64,000 bases of DNA, from NCBI GenBank assembly GCA_934647195.1, contig CAKUFD010000002.1:1-64000 (forward strand), written 5' to 3'. Shown here in pieces: positions 16,282 through 27,025 of this stretch (position 1 is its first letter; each line of letters opens with the position of its first letter). The notes beneath the pieces were generated by a model. The model did not search any database. It saw nothing but the letters and a program-made list of their open reading frames with translations, and was not told the origin of the DNA. Source of the stretch: an uncultured Collinsella sp. GTDB taxonomy: Bacteria > Actinomycetota > Coriobacteriia > Coriobacteriales > Coriobacteriaceae. A program made the position numbers and the translations under genes.

Positions 16282-17099
16282 TGCAGGCAATCGAGCAGGC
16301 TGATATCCAACCGCTTCTCTTAGACATCCTTTCGGCGTTTCATAATTATTGCGTTCGACACAATTTGATTTATTTTTTATCGGACGGCACCTTGCTGGGG
16401 GCTGTTAGACACAAGGGTTTTATTCCATGGGATGATGATGTTGATGTCTCGATGGTTGACTCTGAGTACGATAAGCTCATTGCGCTTGCAAAAGATGATC
16501 CCAATCTCGATCCAACTGGACGCTATAGATTTCTTTTGCCTGCAGAGCTGCCCAATTTTTACCCTTTTGTGAAGGTTGTTGATACTCTTACCGTTGTTTA
16601 TGAAAAGGACATTGACCGTCAATATGCTATTGGTCTTTGGCTTGATGTGTTCCGCCTTTCACATTGCGATGCTGATTTTTCGAAGACATTGGATAAATAT
16701 CGTCGAGTAATGAAGCTCCGCAACCTAAATAAAATTGCTGTTGCAGGAGATTTCTCAACCCCGCTCTATAAGGCTGCGTCCCCGTTGTTGGCGCTAGCAA
16801 AGGGGTTTTGTTCAATTTGCGGCGCAAGCTGCCCTAAATTGACGTATAAAATGCTTGAAATCGAAAAGCAGATGCCAAAATCCGGCGATATTTTGATGGA
16901 TATTACCTGGGCCGATCATGACAAGCATTTTTTTGATGCCGCACTGTGGAGTGAGGTTTCCGAACTGCCATTCTGCGATAGGCTTTTTTATGTGCCTAAG
17001 CGTTTTAAAGAGGTTCTTTCCAGCCAGTTTGGTAATTACATGCAATTACCTCCTGAGAGCGAGCGTATTAGGCACTCTTACGAGGCATATTTTGTTTAA
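16281..17099 (+). CDS. LicD-family phosphotransferase (second copy)
   Basis: The protein has 272 residues, and its start overlaps the previous stop by one base. The signature reads LSDGTLLGAVRHKGFIPWDD followed by DVDVSM, and GLWLDVFRLSHCD is the second block. Similarity to the first copy is confined to these motifs, so this is a diverged paralogue and probably transfers a different group or uses a different acceptor, not a recent duplicate. It is the last gene of the plus-strand run from 9921. The cytoplasmic side of the membrane is the expected site of action. Confidence 0.85.
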   Translation: MQAIEQADIQPLLLDILSAFHNYCVRHNLIYFLSDGTLLGAVRHKGFIPWDDDVDVSMVDSEYDKLIALAKDDPNLDPTGRYRFLLPAELPNFYPFVKVVDTLTVVYEKDIDRQYAIGLWLDVFRLSHCDADFSKTLDKYRRVMKLRNLNKIAVAGDFSTPLYKAASPLLALAKGFCSICGASCPKLTYKMLEIEKQMPKSGDILMDITWADHDKHFFDAALWSEVSELPFCDRLFYVPKRFKEVLSSQFGNYMQLPPESERIRHSYEAYFV

Positions 17100-17202
17100 T
17101 GTGTTCACTCGATAGCGATGACGTCGGTGAAGCAAGTTATCCAATTGGTACTTCGTTTAGCAACGCTTAAGTGCATTCAATTCATATATTTTGTTGTGGC
17201 CT

Positions 17203-18120
17203 CTAAGAAATGATAGATACCATTATGAGTCTCAGAATTTTGTCGAGGTAATTTGCTGAGCAAAAGAGGAGCTGTACGGAGGGTCTAACGGCCCTCATGG
17301 GTTTATGCGCTTTTAGTCCTACTAGGGCTTCGTTAAACAGATTATTAGCTTTGGCGTAGCGATTGGCTTTTGAATCCGAGTAATTATCAATAACATAAAT
17401 GCTGGCATTTTTTTGATTTGCGATGCTGCCTTTTCTGAATTCCTTCGTAATAAATCGCTGATAGAGAAATTGCTTAAAGAGCGAGGTTCGTGAGACGCTC
17501 TCGGACGTCATGCGGTATTCGAGCACTATCTCGTCGCAATTTCCTATCTTGTAATTTGCCATCGAAGCGCGAAGTAAAAAGTCATAGTCTTCGCAAAGCG
17601 GGATGGTTCGATAAGTCTGCTCGAATACGGTGGCTTTTCCAAACCAGGTGGGATGGGGAACACAATTGTTCCATCGCAGCGCACGTTTAACCAACTCAGG
17701 CTTTGTGGGTGGTTGAGGGATATCGTATAGCCTGTCTCCGTTTTCACTTATCACGGTCATGCGCCCGCCTATTAGATCCAAATCGTGGGCGGCTAGATAG
17801 GCCAGTTGAGATTCGATACGGTTGGGCATGGAGATATCGTCAGCATCCATACGACAAATGAATTGGCCCCTCGCAATGCGAAGCGCTTTATTCAGGGACG
17901 TGGCAAGACCGAGGTTCTCTTCGTTATTAATGACGAAGACCCGGTCATCTTCCTGCTGTTTTTGGTGCAATAATGCATGGACGGCATAGTTATCTGGGCA
18001 GTCGATGACAACCAGGAGTTCCAGATTGCTATAAGTCTGATTGAGTATCGAATCGACAGCAGCTTCGACCAGAGCGGGATCCTCTTTATAAGTGGACATG
18101 ATGACGGATACGTTCGGCAT
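17203..18120 (-). CDS. Family 2 glycosyltransferase
   Basis: The protein has 305 residues from ATG 18120. The N-terminus NVSVIMSTYKEDPALVEAAV, LLVVIDCPDNYAVHA and CRMDADDISMPNRI show the GT-A fold, with an intact DADD metal site near residue 95. RALRWNNCVPHPTWFGKA is typical of bacterial GT2 enzymes that act on capsule or O-antigen sugars. It points toward the LicD operon and ends about 100 bases from it. A short hydrophobic C-terminus suggests peripheral membrane attachment. Transcription is divergent from the acyltransferase gene on its right. Confidence 0.8.
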   Translation of the reverse strand: MPNVSVIMSTYKEDPALVEAAVDSILNQTYSNLELLVVIDCPDNYAVHALLHQKQQEDDRVFVINNEENLGLATSLNKALRIARGQFICRMDADDISMPNRIESQLAYLAAHDLDLIGGRMTVISENGDRLYDIPQPPTKPELVKRALRWNNCVPHPTWFGKATVFEQTYRTIPLCEDYDFLLRASMANYKIGNCDEIVLEYRMTSESVSRTSLFKQFLYQRFITKEFRKGSIANQKNASIYVIDNYSDSKANRYAKANNLFNEALVGLKAHKPMRAVRPSVQLLFCSANYLDKILRLIMVSIIS

Positions 18121-18278
18121 TCAGGCTCTCTCAACGTAGGATTTGCAATGATGGTGGCGTTTGGGTGGCCGTCCAAGCATTGGATATTATAGGTTTATTG
18201 CCAATTGAGCGCCATGAGGGGTGTCTTATCGCTCCTTTTGCATGGGGTCGTCCAGCGGATAGACAGGGAGATGTGGGA

Positions 18279-19298
18279 ATGACGACGGCAGCACGTCGAA
18301 ATTACGATTCAGTTGATGTAGCCAAATTTGTTCTAAGCATTCTTGTTGTTGCGATTCATGTTCGCCCATTTGATGGATATGCGGTTTTCTTCCGTCCGAT
18401 TCTCAGGACCGCTGTCCCCCTTTTCTTCTTAATCTCATCCTATTTTTTCTTCAATCACCATAAGGATTTGTCCGGCCTTGAGGAACGAGTGCTGCATATC
18501 GAAAAGTATGTTTCTAGGAACCTCCGTCTTTATTTGTTTTGGATGCTAGTCTTCTTGATGCCAACCATTAGATATCGTCAGTGGTTTTCAAACGGCATTC
18601 TTAACGGACTTGCCTTGTGGGTTCGGTCTTTTTTTACGGGCAGTACCTTCATTGCTTCCTGGTTTATTATGGCCGCCGTTATCGCAACTGTTTTGGTAGC
18701 CGTCCTTTCACGGTATCTCTCTAATGGAAAGCTGCTGCTTTTGTCGATGATCCCGTTTTGCGCCTGTTGTTTGATGAGCAGTTACGGAAACACTGCGTAC
18801 ATGCAGGCCCATATGAGCGTTTTTGCCCAGTCTGCTGGATTTAGCTACAACAATTATTGGGTTGCTCTGTTTTGGGTCGTTGTTGGGAAGACGCTTGCGG
18901 AACGGACACAACACGAGACGTTGAATACAAAGACGCTATTACTTCTGAGTTTGGTAGGCATCGTTGCGCTCTATGTGGAGCAGTTCTTAATAGCTTCCCA
19001 TGGCTGGGCGGCTGCGGATGACTGCTATTTTTCGCTTCCCTTGCTTTGCGTGCCTCTGTTTCTGTTATTGCTTAGCTGCGATATTCGAATCGGACATGCG
19101 CGTTTCTTGCGCTGCACGAGCACCGTGACATTTTGTTTGCATGCAAATCTTCAATTTGTTTTAAGAGATTATTGTCAGGTTGGCGTTAGTCAAAATGCCA
19201 TGTTTGCAATCGTGCTTATCGCTTCATGGGTCTTAACACTTCTTATCCTCAAACTTGAGAAATTACCGCATTTGCATTGGCTTAGGTATAGTCACTAA
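18279..19298 (+). CDS. Acyltransferase family 3 membrane protein
   Basis: The protein has 339 residues. ATG 18279 is chosen because a GGGAG site precedes it and the conserved domain begins at once (YDSVDVAKFVLSILVVAIHV). About ten hydrophobic segments follow, with the H/R motif near the first membrane helix (IHVRPF) characteristic of OafA/NodX-type O-acyltransferases. These enzymes place acetyl or similar groups on exported sugars. It precedes a GT2/DUF2304 pair and the rhamnose genes, so it may decorate the same polymer. Substrate is unknown. Confidence 0.8.
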   Translation: MTTAARRNYDSVDVAKFVLSILVVAIHVRPFDGYAVFFRPILRTAVPLFFLISSYFFFNHHKDLSGLEERVLHIEKYVSRNLRLYLFWMLVFLMPTIRYRQWFSNGILNGLALWVRSFFTGSTFIASWFIMAAVIATVLVAVLSRYLSNGKLLLLSMIPFCACCLMSSYGNTAYMQAHMSVFAQSAGFSYNNYWVALFWVVVGKTLAERTQHETLNTKTLLLLSLVGIVALYVEQFLIASHGWAAADDCYFSLPLLCVPLFLLLLSCDIRIGHARFLRCTSTVTFCLHANLQFVLRDYCQVGVSQNAMFAIVLIASWVLTLLILKLEKLPHLHWLRYSH

Positions 19299-19349
19299 TA
19301 GTTTCGCTATTATGAATTAGTTATCAACTAAACGTTATGAGAGCTCGTT

Positions 19350-20051
19350 TTGAAAACTCTGATTATCATTCCCGCATATAACGAAGAGGAATCGCTCGAG
19401 ACTACTGTTTCCAAGCTTACGGCAACGGCGCCCGGGGTTGACTATCTTGTCGTTAATGACGGATCGGCTGACCATACGGTAGATATTTGCCGTGCAAATG
19501 GCTATCCATTCCTCGATTTGTCCTGCAATCTTGGTCTTGCGGGCGCATTTCAGGCGGGTATCAAATACGCTTATCGTCATGGCTATGATTGTGCCATTCA
19601 GTTTGATGCCGATGGTCAACATCTGCCGCAGTATATTCCCGATCTTGAGCGCGCTCTTGAGCATGCTGACATTGCTATCGGCTCGCGATTCGTGAATCAG
19701 CCTAAGGGTACGTCGCTTCGCATGTTTGGCAGCAATATCATCCAGTCTGCCATTAAGCTCACTACAGGCGAGACGATCCATGATCCAACGTCCGGCATGC
19801 GCGCCTTTAATGCTCGCATGATTAAGCTTCTTGCGCTTGGTCTCAATATGGGGCCCGAGCCCGATACCGTTTCGTATCTCATTCGGTCGGCCAACGCCAA
19901 GGTTGTTGAGGTTCCCGTAACCATGGCGGAGCGCGAGGCGGGGGAGAGCTATTTTAACTGGAAATCTTCCGCTAAGTACATGCTTCGCATGACACTGTCT
20001 ATTCTGTTTATCCAGTTCTTCCGTAAGCGCTTGGAGGGCGATGCCGCATGA
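19350..20051 (+). CDS. Dolichol-phosphate-mannose-synthase-like family 2 glycosyltransferase
   Basis: The protein has 233 residues from a TTG start. KTLIIIPAYNEEESLETTV, DYLVVNDGSADHTVDIC and AIQFDADGQHLPQYIPDLE are the GT2 donor and metal sites (DADGQH is the DxD). GSRFVNQPKGTS and PTSGMRAF match DPM1/polyprenyl-phosphate glycosyltransferases. It would load a sugar onto a polyprenyl phosphate or growing glycan. The stop overlaps the DUF2304 start by four bases, a pairing common in rhamnose-polymer loci. It begins the block that leads into rmlA, rmlB and rmlCD. Confidence 0.85.
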   Translation: MKTLIIIPAYNEEESLETTVSKLTATAPGVDYLVVNDGSADHTVDICRANGYPFLDLSCNLGLAGAFQAGIKYAYRHGYDCAIQFDADGQHLPQYIPDLERALEHADIAIGSRFVNQPKGTSLRMFGSNIIQSAIKLTTGETIHDPTSGMRAFNARMIKLLALGLNMGPEPDTVSYLIRSANAKVVEVPVTMAEREAGESYFNWKSSAKYMLRMTLSILFIQFFRKRLEGDAA

Positions 20052-20413
20052 CGCTTCCACTTCGCATTACGCTGTTTGCGGCGTCCCTGCTCACGTTTGC
20101 TTATATGACCATGAAAATCCGCGATTCCAAGATGCGTCTTGAGGATTCTCTGTTCTGGTTCTGTTTCTCGGCGCTTCTGCTGCTTGCTAGCATCTTCCCG
20201 CAGGTATTTTTCTGGCTTTCGAATCTCGCTGGCACCATGTCGCCCTCGAACTTCGTGTTCCTCTTCTTTATCTTTATTCTCTTGATAGTCTGCTTCAAGT
20301 TGAGCGTCCGTCTTTCCCAGCTTGATACAAAGCTGCGTGAGCTCACTCAACAGCTGGCGATTGAGAAATATGAACGTCATCGCAATGACGAGAGCCATGC
20401 AGAAAGAGGCTAG
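20048..20413 (+). CDS. DUF2304 membrane protein
   Basis: The protein has 121 residues, with start ATG overlapping the preceding glycosyltransferase stop. Two or three hydrophobic helices (LRITLFAASLLTFAYMTM, FWFCFSALLLLASIFPQVFF, FVFLFFIFILLIVCFKL) are followed by a short coiled-coil-like tail (LSQLDTKLRELTQQLAIEKY). This arrangement and the position right after a DPM-like glycosyltransferase fit DUF2304, a partner-type membrane protein of unknown activity in wall-polysaccharide loci. It probably anchors or assists the upstream enzyme. Only four bases separate it from rmlA. Confidence 0.8.
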   Translation: MTLPLRITLFAASLLTFAYMTMKIRDSKMRLEDSLFWFCFSALLLLASIFPQVFFWLSNLAGTMSPSNFVFLFFIFILLIVCFKLSVRLSQLDTKLRELTQQLAIEKYERHRNDESHAERG

Positions 20414-20416
20414 TCT

Positions 20417-22349
<1,933 letters not shown>

Positions 22350-22462
22350 AACGCAACTTCTGCATAAAAGCATTACGGCTGTAGGCGCCCTTGCGGATCC
22401 AGGGGCATGGAGATGATTCTGGGCCCACAAGGGCACCTATCTTTGATTGGAGCTACGCTTAA

Positions 22463-23917
22463 ATGGTGGACATCGCATTTGAGAAAGACCTGACTGTTGC
22501 TGAGACTGGAATCGAAGGGCTTAAAGTTCTCGATTTGGCAGTCCATGGCGACTCCCGCGGTTGGTTCAAGGAGAACTGGCAGCGCGCGAAGATGACTGCG
22601 CTTGGGATTCCCGACCTGAATATTGTTCAAAACAATATTAGCTACAACGATAATCGTGGCGTGACCCGCGGCATTCATGCGGAGCCCTGGGATAAGTTCA
22701 TCAGTATTGCACGTGGCTCCGTTTTTGGCGCTTGGGTCGATCTTCGTGAAGGCTCACAGACCTTCGGCAAGGTCTTTACCTGCACACTTGATCCCTCGAA
22801 AGCCATCTACGTGCCTCGTGGCGTGGGTAACTCCTTTCAGGCCCTCGAGGCTGGCACTGCCTACACGTATCTGGTGAATGCACATTGGTCGCTGGAGCTC
22901 AAGAAGACGTACACGTTTGTTAACCTTGCAGACCCTGAGCTCAATATCGATTGGCCTATTCCGCTGGACGAAGCCGTCATTTCTGAGGCGGATCTTCACC
23001 ATCCGTATCTCGAGGACGTTGTTCCCATGCCGCCCAAGCGCACATTGGTCACTGGGTGCAACGGCCAGCTTGGTCATGCCGTACGCGCTCTTGCTAAAGA
23101 GCGCGGGGTTGAAAAGAGCTTTGACTTTTGCGATATCGATACATTCGATATGTCCGACCCTGCAGCATACGCGCAATTCGATTGGTCGCTCTACGGTGCC
23201 GTCATCAACTGTGGTGCCTATACCGCTGTCGATAAGGCAGAGACTCCTGAGGGCCGCATTATTGCTTGGAAGGCGAACGCGACTGGTCCAGCGCTGCTTG
23301 CCCGCACCTGTGCCGAGTACGGAATCACTCTCGTCCATGTTTCGAGCGACTATGTATTCGACGGCACTCGCGAACTTCATGATGAGGAGGAGCCCTTCAG
23401 CCCGCTCTCCGTCTATGGGCAGACTAAGGCTGCCGGCGACATTGCCGTGGCGGGCTGTCCGAGTCACTACATAATGCGTAGTTCCTGGGTTATCGGCGAG
23501 GGTCATAACTTCGTTAAGACCATGAAGTCGCTTTCTGATCGCGTGGCCGATCCCGAGGATGCGCTCGATAAGATCACCGTTGTTGATGATCAACTGGGAC
23601 GCCTTACTTTTACGCGCGATATGGCTGCTGCCATCTTCCACGTGCTTGATACGCATGCCGCTTATGGCACCTATGACTGCACCGGTTCCGGGGCGGTCAA
23701 AAGCTGGGCGGAGATTGCCCGTGCAGTCTTCGATGCTGCCAACGGCAATGGCGATAAGGTTGTTCCGGTGAGTACCGCTGATTATTACGCGAGTGCCGAG
23801 GGCCCCATCGCGCCTCGTCCGGTTCATTCGGCTCTCGACTTGGCCAAGCTTGACGCAGCCGGATTCCATATGCCTGATTGGGAAGAAGAGCTGGGGGAGT
23901 ATCTTAAGGCGCTCTAG
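22463..23917 (+). CDS. Bifunctional dTDP-4-dehydrorhamnose 3,5-epimerase / dTDP-4-dehydrorhamnose reductase (RmlC-RmlD fusion)
   Basis: The protein has 484 residues, with GGAG before the ATG. Residues ~1-190 are an RmlC cupin: DSRGWFKENWQRAKM, GVTRGIHAEPWDKFIS (active-site His) and AIYVPRGVGNSFQ. Residues ~197-484 are RmlD: TLVTGCNGQLGHAV binds NAD(P)H, VHVSSDYVFDG and SVYGQTKAAGD supply the Tyr-x3-Lys. It completes dTDP-L-rhamnose, so rhamnose is likely a component of the polymer made here. The fused form is known in some actinobacteria. The 113-base gap after rmlB contains a short inverted repeat (GGCGCCCTTG ... CAAGGGCACC). Confidence 0.93.
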   Translation: MVDIAFEKDLTVAETGIEGLKVLDLAVHGDSRGWFKENWQRAKMTALGIPDLNIVQNNISYNDNRGVTRGIHAEPWDKFISIARGSVFGAWVDLREGSQTFGKVFTCTLDPSKAIYVPRGVGNSFQALEAGTAYTYLVNAHWSLELKKTYTFVNLADPELNIDWPIPLDEAVISEADLHHPYLEDVVPMPPKRTLVTGCNGQLGHAVRALAKERGVEKSFDFCDIDTFDMSDPAAYAQFDWSLYGAVINCGAYTAVDKAETPEGRIIAWKANATGPALLARTCAEYGITLVHVSSDYVFDGTRELHDEEEPFSPLSVYGQTKAAGDIAVAGCPSHYIMRSSWVIGEGHNFVKTMKSLSDRVADPEDALDKITVVDDQLGRLTFTRDMAAAIFHVLDTHAAYGTYDCTGSGAVKSWAEIARAVFDAANGNGDKVVPVSTADYYASAEGPIAPRPVHSALDLAKLDAAGFHMPDWEEELGEYLKAL

Positions 23918-24232
23918 ATTTATTGTGTTGTATGGGGCTGCCTAACTTTTGGGTGAGTTTGAATCTTCCACGGACTTTTTTTAGTTGAAGGGCTAATGCA
24001 CATGTGGATCATCCGGAGAAAGAGAGCTTTTCCGAATGATTCACTACTTTTATTACATTAGTTGTTAAGCGTTCAGACGTCTAATTCGAGGCTTTAGTCT
24101 GCTGAGCGCGCAGCGTCCAACTTTAATCCACCCTCTAAGCGGGTGGAGACAAATGGCTTTACGAAGCCACCCTCCGACCGATATTGACGATTGTTCAGGC
24201 CGTTGGTAATTTGAGTCGAAGGGGTGCTCGCT
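23918..24232. other. Intergenic stretch ending in IS200-like left-end hairpins
   Basis: No gene is seen. Around 24014-24040 lies an imperfect inverted repeat (ATCATCCGGAGAAAG ... CTTTTCCGAATGAT) that could end the rhamnose operon transcript. At about 24130-24170 are two small hairpins, CCACCC-TCTAAG-CGGGTGG and GGCTTT-ACG-AAGCC. Subterminal hairpins of this kind are typical of IS200/IS605 ends and precede the transposase remnant that starts at 24233. Confidence 0.45.
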
Positions 24233-24361
24233 ATGGCCCAGAAGGCCCATGGTCTTTTCCGCATGAAGTGGATGTGAGAGTACCACATCGTGTTCACGCC
24301 GAAGTATAGACGCAAAGTGATCTACAACCAAATCGGGAGCGATATAGGGCAATCCCGTTGA
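24233..24361 (+). pseudogene. Truncated IS200/IS605-family Y1 transposase (TnpA)
   Basis: The frame reads MAQKAHGLFRMKWM, stop, EYHIVFTPKYRRKVIYNQIG, then a second stop. This is the N-terminus of IS200-type TnpA (consensus ...KWMCKYHIVFTPKYRRK). The Cys codon is now TGA and everything past residue ~42, including the HUH and catalytic Tyr, is missing. It is a dead fragment. It forms the left border of the mobile and accessory patch that interrupts the polysaccharide genes. Confidence 0.75.
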
Positions 24362-24383
24362 TGTTCACTGAGAGGTGGTTCGA

Positions 24384-24437
24384 GGGGCTGCGTTGAAAAA
24401 CTGGTCTTCTTTTGGCCAGGATTTCCACTGCAGCCCC
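24384..24437. other. 54-nt two-part hairpin downstream of the IS200 remnant
   Basis: GGGGCTGC (24384-24391) pairs with GCAGCCCC (24430-24437), and CTGG pairs with CCAG inside. It could be the right-end hairpin of the IS200 copy or a terminator; no T-run follows. The rest of 24362-24561 shows nothing I recognise. Confidence 0.4.
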
Positions 24438-24561
24438 AAACCTCAAAATATAGCTGCAAAACATGCGCACACCGGTAATTTACGTCGCCTGTGCATCACG
24501 GGATATGTCTTCATGATTGGATATCATCGTTCGTGTATCTCGATGGCTTTAGAGGTGGTTT

Positions 24562-24921
24562 ATGGCTAAAGTGGTTTCTGGGATTAACGTTGACGCAGTT
24601 GAGCGGGCTTATAAGGAGTTAACTCAGGATATTTTGCTGTCCAAACAGCGTCTATTTGATTTAATTGAGTCTCTAGATCCCTTGGAGATTATGTTGAGGG
24701 CCGTTTGGTATTCGCGTTCGCTTGCCATGATGCGAACGATGAATATAGATAATGGCGGAATTTGTGACCCCTTTGAAGAGCTTTCTTATAACAATGCCAA
24801 TCTGATTCCTGAGTTCCTTCAGTCCTCGCTTTTATTTGTCGCTGCCAATGGGAAAACCTTACGGGGCGATGACTCGGTATCTGTCCGACTAGAGGAGGTA
24901 ATCGGGTCGTTGAATCGATAA
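24562..24921 (+). CDS. Hypothetical protein, probably the N-terminal piece of the downstream SEC-C protein
   Basis: The protein has 119 residues from ATG with GAGGTGG upstream. It is soluble and mostly helical (VDAVERAYKELTQDIL, LDPLEIMLRAVWYSRSLAMM), with no recognised domain. The frame ends at EEVIGSLNR. The next frame, read through the same junction without a start codon, gives VVESIIDSLNRSFLVRY and flows directly into the SEC-C protein. Neither frame between 24873 and 24963 offers a good start for a second gene, so a one-base loss near 24900 has probably split one ~780-residue gene. If so, both pieces together are a pseudogene or a frameshifted gene. Confidence 0.6.
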   Translation: MAKVVSGINVDAVERAYKELTQDILLSKQRLFDLIESLDPLEIMLRAVWYSRSLAMMRTMNIDNGGICDPFEELSYNNANLIPEFLQSSLLFVAANGKTLRGDDSVSVRLEEVIGSLNR

Positions 24922-24962
24922 TCGATAGTCTCAACAGATCATTTCTCGTTCGTTATACACAT

Positions 24963-26924
24963 GTGTATGTCACTGGTAAAAGAGCTGGTCTACCAGAGAA
25001 CATTTTAAATTACCTTGTGGAGGCTAAGGCATACCTGCCAATTCGCGGAAAACGCTACCAAGCTATTGAAGAGGATTACCTCTCTCTCCTGCTCTCTGAG
25101 CAAGATGGACTAATTCAATCGATTTACGGTGTTGGATTTGCTGAGATTATTGATGGCTTTACCGCGCTGATGAGGTCTCTAACATTGGGCTGGCCAAGTG
25201 CGATACAAAGTATGGTCGAGCAATATGATAACTGGGAGGAAAAGGGCGATTCCGCGTTTGAGGAAATATCAAGGAAACAGGCTGCAACAATTGTCGAATC
25301 GGTGCTTGGCTATCGCCTTCACGATGTCGGTTCTGTGACTAAATGGCCTGAGGCTTTGATAGAGGACCTTTCGTTGTCTCTTGCGCTGGTTTCTGATTTC
25401 AGCTCGTTTGCGTCCATCGATCCTCTTGGGTTATTGCCGATTGCTAATAAGCCATTCATTAAGATAGATGATAATAGCTACTGTTTTTGCGCAGCAAACT
25501 TTCTGGACAACTTTTACAGGTCTTTCTATCGTGCTATTCGCGACCGATATGTTTCGGAAGGGTTGGGGTCAGGCAATGATTTTGTTTTACTCTGGAAAGA
25601 TGGGCAAGCTTTAGCTTCGGAGAAGGGTGTAGCTGCGCTATTTAAGAAACTGCTACCCGGTTCGAAGGTATGCGTTAACGGCTATCATCCGATTAAAGGA
25701 ACGGCTTGGAATAAACACAGCTTTCAAGAGAGCGACCTGGTTGTTCTCTACGGTGATGTTTTAATAGCAGTTGAAGTTAAAGCTGGAGCTTTCTGCCCGA
25801 CGGACCCACTGGATGATGTCAAGGGACATGTCAAGTCTTTTAGCTCATTGTTGGAAAAAGCCTCTAAACAGGCGAAATCAACTATTGACTATGTTCATAG
25901 GTGCTATGAAAGCACCTGTCGTTTCTACGACTCTAGCGGTAACGTCAAATTCGAAATATCCCCTTCGAGCGTTAGGGCAGAATATAGAATTTGTGTCACC
26001 GTAGACGATATTAACGAGTTTGCTTCGAAAGCGGATAAGCTCGAATTTATTGAAGTCACCAATGGCACAATTGCGCTTTCTATCGATGACCTCATCGTCT
26101 ACAAAAAGTATTTCGATAATCCTCTTGTATTCTTGCATTTCCTCGAACAGAGGCGTTCAGCCGCAAGTATGCCTGCTTTGTATGTGAACGACGAGCTAGA
26201 TCATCTTGGGATGTATATTGATAATAATTGCTACACGAAAACCCTTGAAAGAGAAGCTAAAGAATCGAGTATTGATTATGAAGTTGATTCTAACGTTAGG
26301 ATCCAAGGATTCTACGGGTTCAGGGATTCGTTAGACGTTTGGTTTGAGGGGCTCTATACAGGAGATGTTTGCGCCAAGCCTGTTCAGGATTCTCCTCATG
26401 TTTTCAATCTTATAATTGCCATGCTCGATAATGAAGAACTTGGTTACTGGAGAAGGGCGGTTGCGAGCACTTTTCTGAATTGTGGCTCGGATGTAAGGAA
26501 GGTGGTATCGGACGGCATTGCGGTGAGACTTAAGCCTGATGCTCCCCCCAATCTACGACTTGAGCTCCTGCCCCAGGATTCTGCAGACGTCCCGCTGAGT
26601 ATTTTTGTTAGCAGAGAGGAACAACCAAATGACATCGATGTTTGTCGACGCAAGTGCTTGGCCGTTCTAATACACGATAAGCTTCCTTTTGTTGTTCGCC
26701 TGGATTTGCATGCCATGAAGGGTCAAATAGTATCACTCGAGATAAGTGAATACCGGGCAGAGGACCTCACTGAGGAAGATGAGGCTTCTGTGCTTCAATT
26801 GATTCCCTCTCTAGAGAAAACCCGCCAGTATTGCATAAAGAAGCAGCTGAGCCGAAGGGTGGGGAGAAACGAGCCGTGCCCCTGCGGAAGTGGCAAGAAA
26901 TACAAAAAATGCTGCGGAAGGTAG
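24963..26924 (+). CDS. SEC-C motif protein with PD-(D/E)XK-like nuclease motif (possibly 5'-truncated by frameshift)
   Basis: There are 653 codons from GTG 24963; the open frame runs back to 24873 without a start. The last 21 residues, GRNEPCPCGSGKKYKKCCG, are a SEC-C zinc-binding motif (Cys639, 641, 650, 651). In the middle, DLVVLYGDVLIAVEVKAG gives Asp258, Glu271 and Lys273 in the D...ExK spacing of PD-(D/E)XK nuclease folds, with a following helix (KQAKSTIDYVHRC). The remainder is unrecognised. An accessory nuclease, perhaps in phage defence, is a reasonable guess because the gene sits between IS remnants and near a HEPN-like gene. The ribosome site for GTG is poor. Confidence 0.65.
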   Translation: MYVTGKRAGLPENILNYLVEAKAYLPIRGKRYQAIEEDYLSLLLSEQDGLIQSIYGVGFAEIIDGFTALMRSLTLGWPSAIQSMVEQYDNWEEKGDSAFEEISRKQAATIVESVLGYRLHDVGSVTKWPEALIEDLSLSLALVSDFSSFASIDPLGLLPIANKPFIKIDDNSYCFCAANFLDNFYRSFYRAIRDRYVSEGLGSGNDFVLLWKDGQALASEKGVAALFKKLLPGSKVCVNGYHPIKGTAWNKHSFQESDLVVLYGDVLIAVEVKAGAFCPTDPLDDVKGHVKSFSSLLEKASKQAKSTIDYVHRCYESTCRFYDSSGNVKFEISPSSVRAEYRICVTVDDINEFASKADKLEFIEVTNGTIALSIDDLIVYKKYFDNPLVFLHFLEQRRSAASMPALYVNDELDHLGMYIDNNCYTKTLEREAKESSIDYEVDSNVRIQGFYGFRDSLDVWFEGLYTGDVCAKPVQDSPHVFNLIIAMLDNEELGYWRRAVASTFLNCGSDVRKVVSDGIAVRLKPDAPPNLRLELLPQDSADVPLSIFVSREEQPNDIDVCRRKCLAVLIHDKLPFVVRLDLHAMKGQIVSLEISEYRAEDLTEEDEASVLQLIPSLEKTRQYCIKKQLSRRVGRNEPCPCGSGKKYKKCCGR

Positions 26925-27025
26925 CCAACGTTGTTGCTCGCTAAGAATTGCCCTCGTAATCACTGTTTTATGAGTGCCGCCATCATTGTCCTGTGTCAAT
27001 TTTTCGGACACGGAAGTTCGAGGAA

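Noticed and set aside
19335..20060. Minus-strand frame opposite the DPM-like glycosyltransferase
   Set aside because: The plus frame has all GT2 motifs; the minus frame is an antisense shadow.
24375..24569. 64-codon frame before the SEC-C region
   Set aside because: It spans a hairpin and has no ribosome site or protein-like pattern.
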